A stretch of 64,000 nt of DNA from Chthonomonas sp. UBA2362 (GTDB lineage: Bacteria; Armatimonadota; Fimbriimonadia; Fimbriimonadales; Fimbriimonadaceae): contig DDTO01000004.1 in the NCBI GenBank assembly GCA_002344135.1, positions 172,473 through 236,472 of the forward strand, written 5' to 3'. Below are positions 25,926 through 35,561 of this stretch, piece after piece; the stretch's first letter is position 1, and every line of letters starts with the position of its first letter. Below the pieces are notes generated by a model. The model was not told the origin of the DNA, ran no database searches, and saw only the letters and a program-made list of their open reading frames with translations. The translations under genes and the position numbers were made by a program.

Positions 25926-28367
25926 CTAAGATTCCGGAAGTTTGCCGCCGTACACGATCACCACTTTCGCTTCCGTAAGCATCTCTCCGGCTGCGCCCTT
26001 TAGTTCATCGAGGGTGACCGAACGAATGGCTTCCAGCAAGCCAGCTTGGCTGAAGGACGGATTCCCCAGCAGGGCGCTGTAGGCGCCCCAGTAGGTCGCC
26101 CCGATCGGACCCGCGGGCACTGGTCCATTTGGTCCAGCCCAGAACGGGCTTGTCTCGACGCTCCGGGTGAGAGCGGCCTCGGCCATCGCGATCGCCCGAG
26201 TGCGGGAGTCCTCGGTCCAGGTGCTCATGTCGGCGTACAGAGCCTTCCTTACGGCTTCCGGCAGGCCTTGCTGGCCGTCGGCGGAGGCTTGCGCAAGAAT
26301 CAGGCGAATCTGCCATCCATCGAGCGTCGGCCAAAGGATTGCCTCCTGTCGATAGGACCAAGCGTTGGCATCGCGCAGAACACGGTGCATCGATCCGTCT
26401 TTGCCCACTCCGAGCGCGAATGCCGCAAGCATAAGGGTTGGGAGGCGGGTGTCGGGAAGCTTGATCGGATCAGTGCGAAGTTCGAACGTCGCTACCAGGG
26501 GGCGCCGCAGCCAGAGCGGCTTGGCGGGCGGATCGGGGGCCGGCTTGGGAACGCGCTTGGGCTGCCAGCCCTCGAAGACGGTGCGCAGGGCCTTCTCTCC
26601 GACCCCCGCGCCGAAGCCGCCGCCGACCGCGAACTGCACGTGCTCGGGCCGGAAGAGCCGGAGGTGGAGTTCGCGCACGTCGGCGGGCTTCACCCGGGTG
26701 AAGTCCGGCTGAGTTGGGTCGAGGGCCTGCGCCCAGATCGAAGGTGTGACTGCGGCGCGGCGACGGAGGCGGAGTAGGACGTCCTCGTCGCGCAGTGAGG
26801 GTCTTCGGACGAGCGACTCGAGCAGCCCGGCGGCGACTCCAAGGCCGTCCTTGGGCAAAACGATCTGGATGCGGAGGTGATCCGGCAGCACCTCTATGAT
26901 GGGGGGCATCCCAGCGGCCGAGGAGTACTGGTAAAACTGGTTGCGCGTGTATTCCTGGGTTCCGTCGAGGAGCGCTTCTCCCAAGATCGTCAGCGCGGCG
27001 CGGTCCTTGCCGCTTAAGCCCGGCGCGGGAACGATGGCCTGCAACACCACGACTTCGGAAGAGGGAAGGGAGATCTCGACAAGCCTGAGCCGTTCCGCGC
27101 CGGACGCAGGCCTAGGTTGTGCCGAAGGCCCGGAAGCGACAGAGCCAACGACAACATCGCCCGCTTCGCGGGAGAGGGAGCTTCGGGCGAGAGTCCCCGC
27201 GCCAGCTCCGGCGTCGACGACTACCGCCTTGCCCACCTTGAACGCGGAGAACCCCTCCATGAAGTTTTCGGGTGTCATGCGGCGGAGGGTCTCGAGGAGG
27301 GTCTCGGGCTTGAGATCGACTCGCTGCGCGAGGAGGGCGCCGCGGAGCGAGGCAACCGCAGAAGGGTCGCTCGACTGTCCGAGCCAAGCCTCCATCAGCG
27401 CCATCCCGGCTGGGAAGAGGGCGAGGGCTTGGGCATCGGTAATCTCGTCGATGGCTCGTGCCAACTTGCCAGGTTCTTGAGAGGTGAGTGCGACGAGGGC
27501 GTTTTGCGCGCTGGGAGTGTAGAGAATGCCCAGTTCGGCTTGAGCGGACAGGGCCATCCCGGCAGTCAGCGCCCAGATGGCGCGGCTCTCGCCGAGCCCG
27601 GGGACGATCGCGGCACGGGACTCGCCGAGGACATCGGACTTGGCCTCGCCGGGCTGTCCGATGGGGCGCGGCTCTTCGGCTGGCTTCTTGGGTCCCGGCG
27701 TGTCCCCAAGAGCGTCGGCAGCGAGCACGCTGGCTTCTGCCAGCGAGACGGGGCCGGCGATAACCATCACCAAGCCGCGACGATCGAATTGTCGTGCGTG
27801 AAGGTCCTTCAGATCCGCCGGTGTGGTCTCTTTGATGGCGAACGAACTCCCAAGGGGATCGAGACCGCGCTCGGCATAGGCCTGCTTCCAAGCGGCGGCG
27901 GCAAGATGTTGCTCGGGCGGCACGAGAGCAAGTTCTTGCTCGATGATCTTCGACTCCTTGGCGATCTCCTCAGCGGTGAAGTCCATGGGATCCATGATCT
28001 CGCGGAGGGCGCGGGTGGCGAAGGCGACGTCCTTCGGCGCGCAGTTGATCTCGAACTTCATCGCATCGCGATAGGTCTGGGCGGTCAGGATCATGCCTCG
28101 CATTTCGAGGCGTCGGTCGAGGTCGCGATTACGGCCCTTGGCGGCGAGATGCTCGAGGAGGTGTCGCCGGCCGTGAGTTTCAGGCGTTTCCGCGCACTCC
28201 CTGCCAGTCGCCCACAACTGAACGCTGCACCGGTCGGCAAGGGGCATGCGCTCGATGAGTGAGATCGCGCCGGACTTCAGGATCGTGCGCAGCCGCGGTG
28301 CATCTTGGATCGGGGCCGGAGCCTGCGCGGCCAGCACGAGAGCGACGAGCGTCGAAAGAGCAGCCAC
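25926..28367 (-). CDS. M16 family zinc metallopeptidase (pitrilysin-like), secreted
   Basis: This 813-aa protein has a short N-terminal signal (A-L-V-L-A-A-Q-A). The inverted zinc motif H69-L-L-E72-H73 is intact, with the third ligand Glu probably at 143-145 (I-I-E-Q-E-L-A). A second M16-like half occupies about 440-800, without a motif, as expected for the non-catalytic half. It should degrade peptides outside the cytoplasm. The start is GTG at 28367; a TAACCT box ends 6 bases before it, suggesting a leaderless transcript. It converges with nuoN across a REP-like sequence. Downstream of the lipoprotein gene on the same strand, it could share a transcript with it. Confidence 0.88.
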   Translation of the reverse strand: MAALSTLVALVLAAQAPAPIQDAPRLRTILKSGAISLIERMPLADRCSVQLWATGRECAETPETHGRRHLLEHLAAKGRNRDLDRRLEMRGMILTAQTYRDAMKFEINCAPKDVAFATRALREIMDPMDFTAEEIAKESKIIEQELALVPPEQHLAAAAWKQAYAERGLDPLGSSFAIKETTPADLKDLHARQFDRRGLVMVIAGPVSLAEASVLAADALGDTPGPKKPAEEPRPIGQPGEAKSDVLGESRAAIVPGLGESRAIWALTAGMALSAQAELGILYTPSAQNALVALTSQEPGKLARAIDEITDAQALALFPAGMALMEAWLGQSSDPSAVASLRGALLAQRVDLKPETLLETLRRMTPENFMEGFSAFKVGKAVVVDAGAGAGTLARSSLSREAGDVVVGSVASGPSAQPRPASGAERLRLVEISLPSSEVVVLQAIVPAPGLSGKDRAALTILGEALLDGTQEYTRNQFYQYSSAAGMPPIIEVLPDHLRIQIVLPKDGLGVAAGLLESLVRRPSLRDEDVLLRLRRRAAVTPSIWAQALDPTQPDFTRVKPADVRELHLRLFRPEHVQFAVGGGFGAGVGEKALRTVFEGWQPKRVPKPAPDPPAKPLWLRRPLVATFELRTDPIKLPDTRLPTLMLAAFALGVGKDGSMHRVLRDANAWSYRQEAILWPTLDGWQIRLILAQASADGQQGLPEAVRKALYADMSTWTEDSRTRAIAMAEAALTRSVETSPFWAGPNGPVPAGPIGATYWGAYSALLGNPSFSQAGLLEAIRSVTLDELKGAAGEMLTEAKVVIVYGGKLPES

Positions 28368-28373
28368 CGCACG

Positions 28374-28379
28374 AGGTTA
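28374..28379 (-). promoter_or_regulatory. Candidate leaderless -10 box of the M16 peptidase gene
   Basis: On the minus strand TAACCT ends 6 bases before the GTG at 28367; no purine-rich ribosome site is present. Confidence 0.4.
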
Positions 28380-28399
28380 CCCGTGCGGTGGCCATGGCG

Positions 28400-29161
28400 T
28401 TAGTTCATGGAGACGAAGTGGCTATAAACAAACTCCCACTTGCGGGCTGATCGGATATAACGAGCCGTGAAGCGAGTGGGGAATCGGGTGGCGCGCCCGA
28501 GTCGCGCGGGCTGCGGCACGTCGATCACGTAGCCCTCCCCCTGTTCCAGAAACTCCTTCGTGATCATTGGCTCGACGAACGTGGTCTGGTCGCCGTAGTA
28601 GCCGAAGATGAGGGTGTGTTCGAAATCGAAGCCGGGCTCCAAGTCGCGGAAGGGCACCGCGTGGACCCCCATTTCGGGAACCAGTGCCTCCGCCCCTGGG
28701 TAAAGGTAGCCGGGAGGGATTTGGTCCGGATGCGGGTTGCCCGGATCGGGTGGTAGCGCGTTCCACACCTCGTCCACCGGGACGCCGTAGTAATGGAGGT
28801 CCCAGTGAGGCTTCATGTAGAAGGGCGGCTCGTGCCCCATCGTGTTCCAGTGGAGTTCGAAGTGCTCGAAGAACGTCTGTGAGCGGGTCGCGGTGGGGAA
28901 GCGAAGAACCGCAAAGGCGCCCGACGGGCCCGTGCCCATGCCGGCGGGGGGATTGTCTACGAGTTCTTTGGTCATCGAGTAGCCCACCTCGATGACGCGG
29001 CCGTTGAGGTCTTGGGTCTCCCAGGTCTCGACTTCCTGTCCTGCGACGACAGAGCGCTCGCCGAAAACACGTCGGGTGAAGGGACCATCGCTCTCTCCCC
29101 CGCAACCCCATAGGCCGAGGCCGCACACCAGGAGCAAAGGCAAACTTAGATGTGAACGCAT
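28400..29161 (-). CDS. Lipoprotein, DUF5602/TTHB210-like
   Basis: This 253-aa protein has a textbook lipoprotein signal with lipobox L-W-G-C and then G-G-E-S-D. The middle holds H-W-N-T-M-G-H-E-P-P and H-W-D-L-H-Y-Y-G-V-P, a His-rich pattern I associate with the DUF5602/TTHB210-like family; this family call is tentative. It ends with a beta-rich half containing F-V-E-P-M-I-T-K-E-F. It would be anchored outside the inner membrane or on the outer membrane. It is divergent from the dus gene, 58 bases away, and stands 32 bases upstream of the M16 peptidase on the same strand. Confidence 0.65.
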   Translation of the reverse strand: MRSHLSLPLLLVCGLGLWGCGGESDGPFTRRVFGERSVVAGQEVETWETQDLNGRVIEVGYSMTKELVDNPPAGMGTGPSGAFAVLRFPTATRSQTFFEHFELHWNTMGHEPPFYMKPHWDLHYYGVPVDEVWNALPPDPGNPHPDQIPPGYLYPGAEALVPEMGVHAVPFRDLEPGFDFEHTLIFGYYGDQTTFVEPMITKEFLEQGEGYVIDVPQPARLGRATRFPTRFTARYIRSARKWEFVYSHFVSMN

Positions 29162-29205
29162 AGGCCGTATTTTGACCAGGTAGAAGCGGCGCTGTCGTGG
29201 TCTGG

Positions 29206-29211
29206 TACCTT
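29206..29211 (+). promoter_or_regulatory. Candidate leaderless -10 box of the dus gene
   Basis: TACCTT ends 8 bases before the GTG at 29220, which helped choose that start over the in-frame TTG at 29214. Confidence 0.35.
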
Positions 29212-29219
29212 CTTTGACG

Positions 29220-30275
29220 GTGATCGCGCGTCAGAGTCGTCCGGCTCCGGGCTTCTGGGTTGGCCCAGTGCGGGTCGATCCGCCGGTTCTCCTCGCGCCG
29301 ATGGAGGATGTTTCGAATCTGGCCTTTCGCAAGATTGCCAAGCGCATCGCCGAGCCTGGTCTCATGTTCACGGAGTTCGTGAGCGCGATGGCGATCCACC
29401 ACGGCGCGATGAAAACGCTCCGGAAGATGCGGGTCGATCCGGCCGAACGACCCCTCGGTATACAAATCTTTGGCGCAGACCCCGAGATCATGGCGGAGAC
29501 CGCCCGAATCGCCGAGGAATGCGGCGCCGATCTGGTCGACATCAACATGGGCTGCTGGGTGCCCAAGGTATGCAAGACGGGGTCCGGCGCGGCGCTTCTC
29601 AAGGACCCCGACCTCGCCGAGCGGATCGTGGCGGCGGTCGTGAAGGCGGTGCGCGTGCCGGTGACGGTCAAGGTGCGCGCCGGGTGGGACTACTCGCTCT
29701 TCGCCGCGCCCGATCTCGCGCGGCGCTTCGAGGGCGTCGGCGCCCAAATGTTGACCCTGCATGCCCGGTTCGCTAAGCAGGGCTTCGAGGGCGAGGCGGA
29801 CTGGCGGCTCGTCGGAGAACTGCGTCGCGCGATCTCGATCCCTCTCGTCGGCAACGGCGACGTGAGGACACCAGCCGACGCCCTTCGCCTTCTCGCGGAA
29901 ACCGGATGCGGCGGCGTGATGGTCGGCAGAGCGGCGATTTCGAATCCGTGGGCTCTCGCGCGGATCGCTGCCGCGATCGCTGGCCGCCCCGAGCCCGCAC
30001 CGCCGACCGCGAGGGACCGCATCGAGACCGCCATCGAGCACGCCGAAACGATGATCGCCCTCGAAGCGGACGTCGATAGCTTTTCCGCGGCCCGCGCTCT
30101 CCCCGAAGACGAGTATCGGCGCGCGGAGAACCGGGCAATCCGATCGCTCCGCGCCCAGTTGCCGCTGTACATCAAGGGCGAACCCGGCGCCTCGGTCGTC
30201 CGCGGTCGCCTCAGCACCTGTTCGACGCTGGACGAGCTCCGAGAAATCTGCGAGACGCTCCTCGTCGCTGCTTAG
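29220..30275 (+). CDS. dus: tRNA-dihydrouridine synthase
   Basis: This 351-aa flavoprotein reduces uridines in tRNA. The N-terminal L-A-P-M-E-D-V-S-N is the Dus M-x-G-V-T-D equivalent. The catalytic Cys is C112 in N-M-G-C-W-V-P-K-V, where the usual following Pro is Trp. The FMN-binding K-V-R-A-G-W and G-N-G-D-V motifs and G-V-M-V-G-R-A are present, and a C-terminal helical tRNA-binding domain follows. Start: GTG 29220, because a TACCTT box lies 8 bases upstream; TTG 29214 is the alternative. Its last 4 bases overlap the end of the convergent cstB-like gene. Confidence 0.93.
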   Translation: MIARQSRPAPGFWVGPVRVDPPVLLAPMEDVSNLAFRKIAKRIAEPGLMFTEFVSAMAIHHGAMKTLRKMRVDPAERPLGIQIFGADPEIMAETARIAEECGADLVDINMGCWVPKVCKTGSGAALLKDPDLAERIVAAVVKAVRVPVTVKVRAGWDYSLFAAPDLARRFEGVGAQMLTLHARFAKQGFEGEADWRLVGELRRAISIPLVGNGDVRTPADALRLLAETGCGGVMVGRAAISNPWALARIAAAIAGRPEPAPPTARDRIETAIEHAETMIALEADVDSFSAARALPEDEYRRAENRAIRSLRAQLPLYIKGEPGASVVRGRLSTCSTLDELREICETLLVAA

Positions 30276-31651
30276 GAAGGCCTCCCCGAGGCGAGCAACT
30301 CGGGTCGCGTCCTCGCGATGCGGGCCAGCCCGCCACGGATCTCTGCCACGTTCCGGAAGCCCGCGCGGCGCAGGACCGAGTCCGCGATAATCGTCCGGAA
30401 CCCCGAGGCGCAGAAGATGTGAATCGTCCGGTCCCGGGGAAGCTCGTCGAGCCGGTCGGGAAGTGAACCGAGCGAAATGTGCGTGGCCGACGGGATATTC
30501 GAAACAGAGTGCTCGTTCAATCCGCGGACGTCGAGGATGAACGCGTCTCCCGGAAGATCCGTCGCTTCGACCTCGACGACATCCACGCGCGGGCGGCCTT
30601 CGAGTGCCGACGACGGCAGCCATCCGGCGACGGCGTCGAGCCCCACCGTAGCCATGTCGCGGGCGGCGCGGTCGGCTTGCTCCTGGGAGTCGGCGACGAA
30701 GGTCACCGGTGTCTCGTAGTCGAGGAGCCAGCCGGCCCAGGTCGGGAAGGACCGGCTGCGCGGAATCGCGAGGCTGCCTTCCACGAGGTCCGTTCGAATC
30801 ATCTCCTCCTCGCGAACGTCCAGCAGCGTCCCGACGGGCTCGGCGATGCGGGCCACACGGGGGAGCGAGCCGAGCAAGGTGGGGCCCTCCTTGTTCAGCC
30901 GCTTCATCTCCTTGAAATACTTCGGCGGCTCCGGCTGCCCGGCGAGCACCTCCTCGACGAACTTGTCTTCGTTCTGGATGCGAAACGCCCAGTTTGTCGC
31001 GCGCTCGTAGCCGAGCGAGGTCACCGGACTTCCGCCGAGCGACTTTCCGCAGGCGGAGCCGGCCCCGTGGGCGGGCCAGAGCAGCAGGGAATCCGGCAGG
31101 TCGGCCAGGCGCTGGAGCGAGCGGAACAGCGTGCGCGCGCCCTTCTCCATGGTGCCGGCGAAGTTCGCCGCCCGTTCCAGAAGGTCTGGCCGTCCGACGT
31201 CGCCGACGAACACGAAGTCGCCGGTGAAGAGCGAGTGCGGCGTCTCGCCCATCGGGTGGTCCACCAGGAGGAACGAGAGGTGCTCGGGCGTATGCCCGGG
31301 TGTGTGCAGCGCGGTCAGCGAGAGGTTCCCGATGCGGATGACGTGCCCATCCTTCATCAGCCGTATGTGCGGTTCACCGGCAAAGGCGCACTTCCAAAGC
31401 TCGTCGCCCTCGTCCGAGAGGAACAGCAGCGCCCCCGTGGCCCGGGCGAGCTCTCGCGAGCCGCTGAGGAAATCCGCGTGGATATGGGTTTCGGTCACCG
31501 CGGTAATCCGCAGGCCCAGGGCTTCGGCGGTATCCAGATACTGCCGGATATCGCGAAGCGGATCGATCACGATCGCCTCGCCGGTCGCCGCGCAGCCCAC
31601 CAAGTAGCTCGCTTGCGCGAGTTTGTCGTCGTAGAAGTTGCGCAGGATCAC
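30272..31651 (-). CDS. cstB: CstB-like persulfide dioxygenase (MBL) with two rhodanese domains
   Basis: The protein is 459 aa. A metallo-beta-lactamase domain (1-240) has T-H-I-H-A-D-F-L-S-G (H56, H58, D60; Phe in the fourth position as in CstB-type enzymes), H120 in T-P-G-H and D145 in T-G-D-F. Next is a rhodanese domain lacking the active Cys (about 255-355), then one with active C414 in F-C-A-S-G-F-R. This MBL / inactive rhodanese / active rhodanese order is that of CstB, which oxidises persulfides to thiosulfate in sulfide stress. Start GTG 31651 overlaps the stop of the upstream rhodanese gene (GTGA), so the two are translationally coupled. Confidence 0.88.
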   Translation of the reverse strand: MILRNFYDDKLAQASYLVGCAATGEAIVIDPLRDIRQYLDTAEALGLRITAVTETHIHADFLSGSRELARATGALLFLSDEGDELWKCAFAGEPHIRLMKDGHVIRIGNLSLTALHTPGHTPEHLSFLLVDHPMGETPHSLFTGDFVFVGDVGRPDLLERAANFAGTMEKGARTLFRSLQRLADLPDSLLLWPAHGAGSACGKSLGGSPVTSLGYERATNWAFRIQNEDKFVEEVLAGQPEPPKYFKEMKRLNKEGPTLLGSLPRVARIAEPVGTLLDVREEEMIRTDLVEGSLAIPRSRSFPTWAGWLLDYETPVTFVADSQEQADRAARDMATVGLDAVAGWLPSSALEGRPRVDVVEVEATDLPGDAFILDVRGLNEHSVSNIPSATHISLGSLPDRLDELPRDRTIHIFCASGFRTIIADSVLRRAGFRNVAEIRGGLARIARTRPELLASGRPS

Positions 31652-32196
31652 GGATGCGCCTCCACGTGCCGGCTGGAGGTGGCGGCGGGCCGGTTCCACG
31701 GCAGGCGAGCCAAGAGGAACGCCATCCCGCAGAAGTTCGTCAGCCCGGCGAACGTCAGGCCCGCCCCCACGAACATCGCAAGATACACCCAAGACGGCGC
31801 GACCAAAACCGCGAGCACCGTCCCCGCCAGTACCAGAAGCCCCGCAATGAAGCGAACCTGCCGTTCCAGCGCCCACTTGCTCGTCGTCGTCGAGACGACC
31901 GGCAGACCCGCGGCGATCCAGGCGTCGGTCCCCCCTTCGACGAGGATCACGTCCTCGTGATGCCCGGCAAGGACCTCGCAAGCCATCCCGGCGCGGTTGC
32001 CGCTCTGACAAAGAACCGCCACCGGCGCGCGGCCGAGGTCGTCGAGGCGAACTTCGATTTGCTCCAGCGGGATGTTCGTGGCCTGGGGAACGTGGCCGGC
32101 CGCGTATTCTCCCGCGGAGCGGACGTCGACCACTTGGATCGCCTCGCCACTTCCGACGAGGCGAGCGAGGTCCTGGACGCTGATGGTTTTGCTCAT
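31648..32196 (-). CDS. Rhodanese with C-terminal membrane domain (DUF2892-like)
   Basis: This 182-aa protein starts with a rhodanese domain (1-105) whose active loop is C63-Q-S-G-N-R. Two transmembrane helices follow (about 113-130 and 134-157), resembling DUF2892. It would handle persulfide sulfur at the inner membrane. Coupled to the CstB-like gene, it forms a two-gene sulfide/persulfide detoxification unit. A TAGAAT lies 5 bases before the ATG; no good Shine-Dalgarno is present. No CsoR/CstR-type repressor gene is nearby. Confidence 0.88.
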   Translation of the reverse strand: MSKTISVQDLARLVGSGEAIQVVDVRSAGEYAAGHVPQATNIPLEQIEVRLDDLGRAPVAVLCQSGNRAGMACEVLAGHHEDVILVEGGTDAWIAAGLPVVSTTTSKWALERQVRFIAGLLVLAGTVLAVLVAPSWVYLAMFVGAGLTFAGLTNFCGMAFLLARLPWNRPAATSSRHVEAHP

Positions 32197-32336
32197 GATT
32201 TATTCTACAGAGTCTCGTCCCCGATGTTTCGCGCACCGCCGAAGGATCCGCTCATGATCCATCCCAGTCGTCACACCCACGTCACGATCCGTGACGGATA
32301 ATAGGACGTGGGAACCTGTGCGGACATGAAGTACAC

Positions 32337-35300
32337 GTGGAACTGCGTTCGGCGCTGAGCGGAGAGACCGGCCTGCAGGTGCGAGCGCGGTTCTTTATCG
32401 CCGGAGGGACGCTCGCTCGCGATGCGCCGAGCTACGTGCGGCGGGCGGCGGACGACCAGCTGCTCGCGGCGCTCCTCGGATCCGAGTATGCCTACCTGCT
32501 CGACTCGCGGCAGAAAGGGAAGTCCTCGCTCGTGGCGCGGGTGATCGAGGAACTCGAACAGCGCGGGACGGTGTGCGTCCGGATCGACCTGCAGCGTGTA
32601 GGGTCGAACCTCAGCGCAGACCAGTGGTACGCGGCGATTCTGCGGGCCTTCGGCAAGCGGCTGGGGATCGAGCGGGAAGTCTTCGAAATCTGGGGAGAAG
32701 AGGCGCGGCTGGGCCCACTGGCCCGATGGCTGGCGGTCCTCGAGCGTGCGGTGCTGCGCTCGACCGACAAGCCGATCGTGGCGTTCGTCGACGAGGTCGA
32801 CTTCGTGCGGGCCCTGCCGTTCTCGACCGACGAGTTCTTCGCGGGAATCCGGGAGTGCCACAACCGCAGGGCAGAAGCCGCGGAGTTTCGGCGGCTGACG
32901 TTCTGCCTCGTGGGCTCGGCGACGCCGAGTCAGCTCGTGAGGAACATCCAGATCACGCCCTTCAACATCGGCCGCGAGATCGTGTTGACGGACTTCACCC
33001 TCGACGAGATTCGGCCCTTCGCCGCGGCCTTCGAGTTCCCGAAGGACGGCCCGGCTCTGGTCGAGCGAGTGCACTACTGGACCGGTGGGCATCCGTACCT
33101 GACGCAGGCGATTTGCCTGGAGATCGCCCAAGACCCCTCCGTGATCGAGCCGCGAGACGTGGACGCGATCGTGGCGCGGATGTTCTTCACAACCGAAGCC
33201 CGACAGCGACAGCCGAACCTGCTCGACATCTCGCGGCGCATCCTGGAGGCGCAGGTCGAGGGGGTGATGCCGGAGGAGGCACGAGTTCAAATGCTCAGCG
33301 CCTACCTGCAGGTGCTGCGGGGCAGGCGGCTCTTGGTGAACGACAGCGAATGGAGGCTCGCCACCTTGCGCTTGTGCGGAGCGGTCGCCGAAGAGGGCGG
33401 AACGCTGGTTCCGCGCAACCGCATTTACCGGCGCGTCTTCGACGAGAAGTGGGTTCGTGCGAACCAGCCCGACGAGGAGCGCCGCCGCCAGCGCGCCGCC
33501 GCCCGTCGCGCGGTGTTCTGGACGGGACTGCTCTCGGCGGCGGTGCTGGGGACGATCGGCTACCTCTGGTTTCGCGCAGATCGCCTCGCGGCGGCGCAGA
33601 ACCAGCTGCGACAAGCCGCCCGCTACGACGCCTACGCTTCTGGGATGATCGTCGCGACCACGCAATGGGACGACCACGACACGAGTGGGGTTTACCAGAC
33701 GCTCGAGTCGAACAAGGACGATCCGTGGAAGAACTGGGAGTGGTACTTCTGGAGGTCGCGGCTGATGGGCAGGCCGGTGCCGAGCCTGGGAAGCACGCCG
33801 CCCGGCTGGCAGTTCGATTACTCGGGTCAGCGTCTTCTCGCCCGGATGGACGGGGAAGTCCGCCTCTACTCGCCCGACGACTTCCGGCTGCTCGGGAGCG
33901 TGAAGATGCCGTCGGGACCGTTTTGGACGACGCAGGAACTGCCGAACGGCGATTTCCTCGACCTGAGTCGGGATGGGGATATCCGACGGTTCGACCCCAA
34001 GACCGGCGTGGACCGGTGGCGTCTCGCTCTCGGGCGTTTCCTTTGGCCGAACGGCAACCGGATTTCGGCGGATGGGCGATATCTCGTCTCCGAAACGCCG
34101 AGCGGCCTGAAGATCGTCGATCTCGAAAGCGGAACCCCGAAGGACGTGCCTGGACGGTTGCGCCGGCCGACGTTCACCTATGGGGCAGCGCCGATCCTTT
34201 ATGCGATCACGGTCGATGGAAAGGAACATATGGACGCGGTGGCCCGAATCGACGCCCGCACGGGCGAGATGGCTACTTGGAAGGCAGGACCGGCCGTGCG
34301 GGTCGTCGAAGGCAGCCCGGAGCGAGGACTCCTTGCTTATGGGACCGAGGACTCGACGCTCGTCGTGATGGAGGTGCCCTCTTGGCGTGAAATTGGCAGA
34401 TACAAATTTGGGAGTACGACCGTCTGGGGACTGACCTTCGATCCGAGTGGGCGCTGGCTCTTCGCGAGCTCCCAGGACCGTGAGGGGGCGGTGTTCTCGC
34501 TGGAGGACGGCAGCCTGCGTTTGGTCAGGAAGCTAGACGGATACTGGGGCTTCAACTTCTCGCTCGAGGGTAAGCGCATCCTGGCCCGCTTCCACCCGCC
34601 GACCGTGCTCGATCTGGATGCGGTCGCCCGCCCCGATCTCGACATCAAGTTCGTTCATGGCTCCAGCGTCTACTTCGAGCGAGAAGCCAACGTAGTCTAT
34701 GGGGCGGTGGAAACGACCGGCGGCATCGAATGGGTGCGGATGGACCTGTCGGAGGTCGATCCACGGCCCCATCGCGTGGCCGTCATCGAGGGCGACGTGC
34801 GGGTCGCCGCGACGATGCATAGCGGCCTGGTCTCCCTCCATCGGGGCGCCGTGCCTCGCGGACCGGGCGCGGGGATCATGCCCTCCAACCTCGTTGGGCT
34901 CTACGACCCGAAAGCATGGGAGCCCTATCGGCCAAGCTACCTCGGCCAAATCAAGGAAGCGGAATGGGTCTTCCGAGGCATAGCGGGGAAGGACCTCGGG
35001 TTCGGATTCATGGTTCCCTGCGTCCGGCGGTTGGACCCCGTGCGCGGGACGATCGAGGGCATCGACGACCGGTTCACCCGGAGTCTCGACGTGTCACCCG
35101 ACGGCAAGACGCTGGCTGTCGGCAACGATCATGGAACCTTGCGGTTCTTCGATCTCGCGACCGGCGAGGATCGCTCCGTCTCCGTCACGCGCTTCACGAT
35201 CAACGATGGCGACTACTCGAAAGACGGAAAGCGCCTCTTGCTTTGCTACGACCCGAACGTTGCCGCAATCCTCGACGTCGAATCCGGCAAGATCGTCCGC

Positions 35301-35561
35301 GAGCTCCGTGGCCACGCGGCGATCATCCTCTCCGTCTGCTGGTCCGAGGACGAAAAGCGCATTGCTACGGCCTCGGCGGACAAGACCGTGCGCATCTGGG
35401 ACGCGGAGACCGGGCGACTGCTCTCCATCTTGAGGGGTCATACGGACGAGGTTTGGCGCGTGCGGTTCTTGCCCGGTGGCGTCCATCTCGTGTCGATCGA
35501 CGAAGGCGGTCGTCTTCTGCGCTGGTCGGCGTACCGGGACGAACAATCTAGGACGCGATGA
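32337..35561 (+). CDS. AAA-like (AAA_35) NTPase with transmembrane helix and WD40 repeats
   Basis: This 1,074-aa protein starts with an AAA_35-type NTPase domain (about 20-330). Before the Walker A is L-D-S-R-Q-K, then G61-K62-S-S; Walker B is F-V-D152-E153-V-D. After P-F-N-I-G comes T-G-G-H-P-Y-L, diagnostic of the family. A transmembrane helix lies at about 399-417, followed by a beta-propeller, of which the last two WD40 repeats are clearest (L-R-G-H..V-R-I-W-D). It is likely membrane-anchored, with the propeller on the far side of the helix. Start GTG 32337 could be GTG 32379. It converges with, and overlaps by 14 bases, a gene with a homologous NTPase domain. The physiological role is unknown; a sensor-type NTPase is an inference. 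Confidence 0.85.
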   Translation: MELRSALSGETGLQVRARFFIAGGTLARDAPSYVRRAADDQLLAALLGSEYAYLLDSRQKGKSSLVARVIEELEQRGTVCVRIDLQRVGSNLSADQWYAAILRAFGKRLGIEREVFEIWGEEARLGPLARWLAVLERAVLRSTDKPIVAFVDEVDFVRALPFSTDEFFAGIRECHNRRAEAAEFRRLTFCLVGSATPSQLVRNIQITPFNIGREIVLTDFTLDEIRPFAAAFEFPKDGPALVERVHYWTGGHPYLTQAICLEIAQDPSVIEPRDVDAIVARMFFTTEARQRQPNLLDISRRILEAQVEGVMPEEARVQMLSAYLQVLRGRRLLVNDSEWRLATLRLCGAVAEEGGTLVPRNRIYRRVFDEKWVRANQPDEERRRQRAAARRAVFWTGLLSAAVLGTIGYLWFRADRLAAAQNQLRQAARYDAYASGMIVATTQWDDHDTSGVYQTLESNKDDPWKNWEWYFWRSRLMGRPVPSLGSTPPGWQFDYSGQRLLARMDGEVRLYSPDDFRLLGSVKMPSGPFWTTQELPNGDFLDLSRDGDIRRFDPKTGVDRWRLALGRFLWPNGNRISADGRYLVSETPSGLKIVDLESGTPKDVPGRLRRPTFTYGAAPILYAITVDGKEHMDAVARIDARTGEMATWKAGPAVRVVEGSPERGLLAYGTEDSTLVVMEVPSWREIGRYKFGSTTVWGLTFDPSGRWLFASSQDREGAVFSLEDGSLRLVRKLDGYWGFNFSLEGKRILARFHPPTVLDLDAVARPDLDIKFVHGSSVYFEREANVVYGAVETTGGIEWVRMDLSEVDPRPHRVAVIEGDVRVAATMHSGLVSLHRGAVPRGPGAGIMPSNLVGLYDPKAWEPYRPSYLGQIKEAEWVFRGIAGKDLGFGFMVPCVRRLDPVRGTIEGIDDRFTRSLDVSPDGKTLAVGNDHGTLRFFDLATGEDRSVSVTRFTINDGDYSKDGKRLLLCYDPNVAAILDVESGKIVRELRGHAAIILSVCWSEDEKRIATASADKTVRIWDAETGRLLSILRGHTDEVWRVRFLPGGVHLVSIDEGGRLLRWSAYRDEQSRTR

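Noticed and set aside
28422..30623. 733-codon minus frame across the lipoprotein and dus genes
   Set aside because: It runs antisense to dus and out of frame with the lipoprotein; no domain, Arg-rich composition typical of a shadow frame.
30272..32236. 654-codon reading of the CstB-like gene from further upstream
   Set aside because: The extra 195 codons overlap the rhodanese gene in another frame; the GTGA-coupled GTG start gives the family's N-terminus.
32271..34229. 652-codon minus frame opposite the AAA-WD40 gene
   Set aside because: No recognisable motif and strongly Arg/Pro/Glu biased, while the plus frame has Walker motifs and WD40 repeats.
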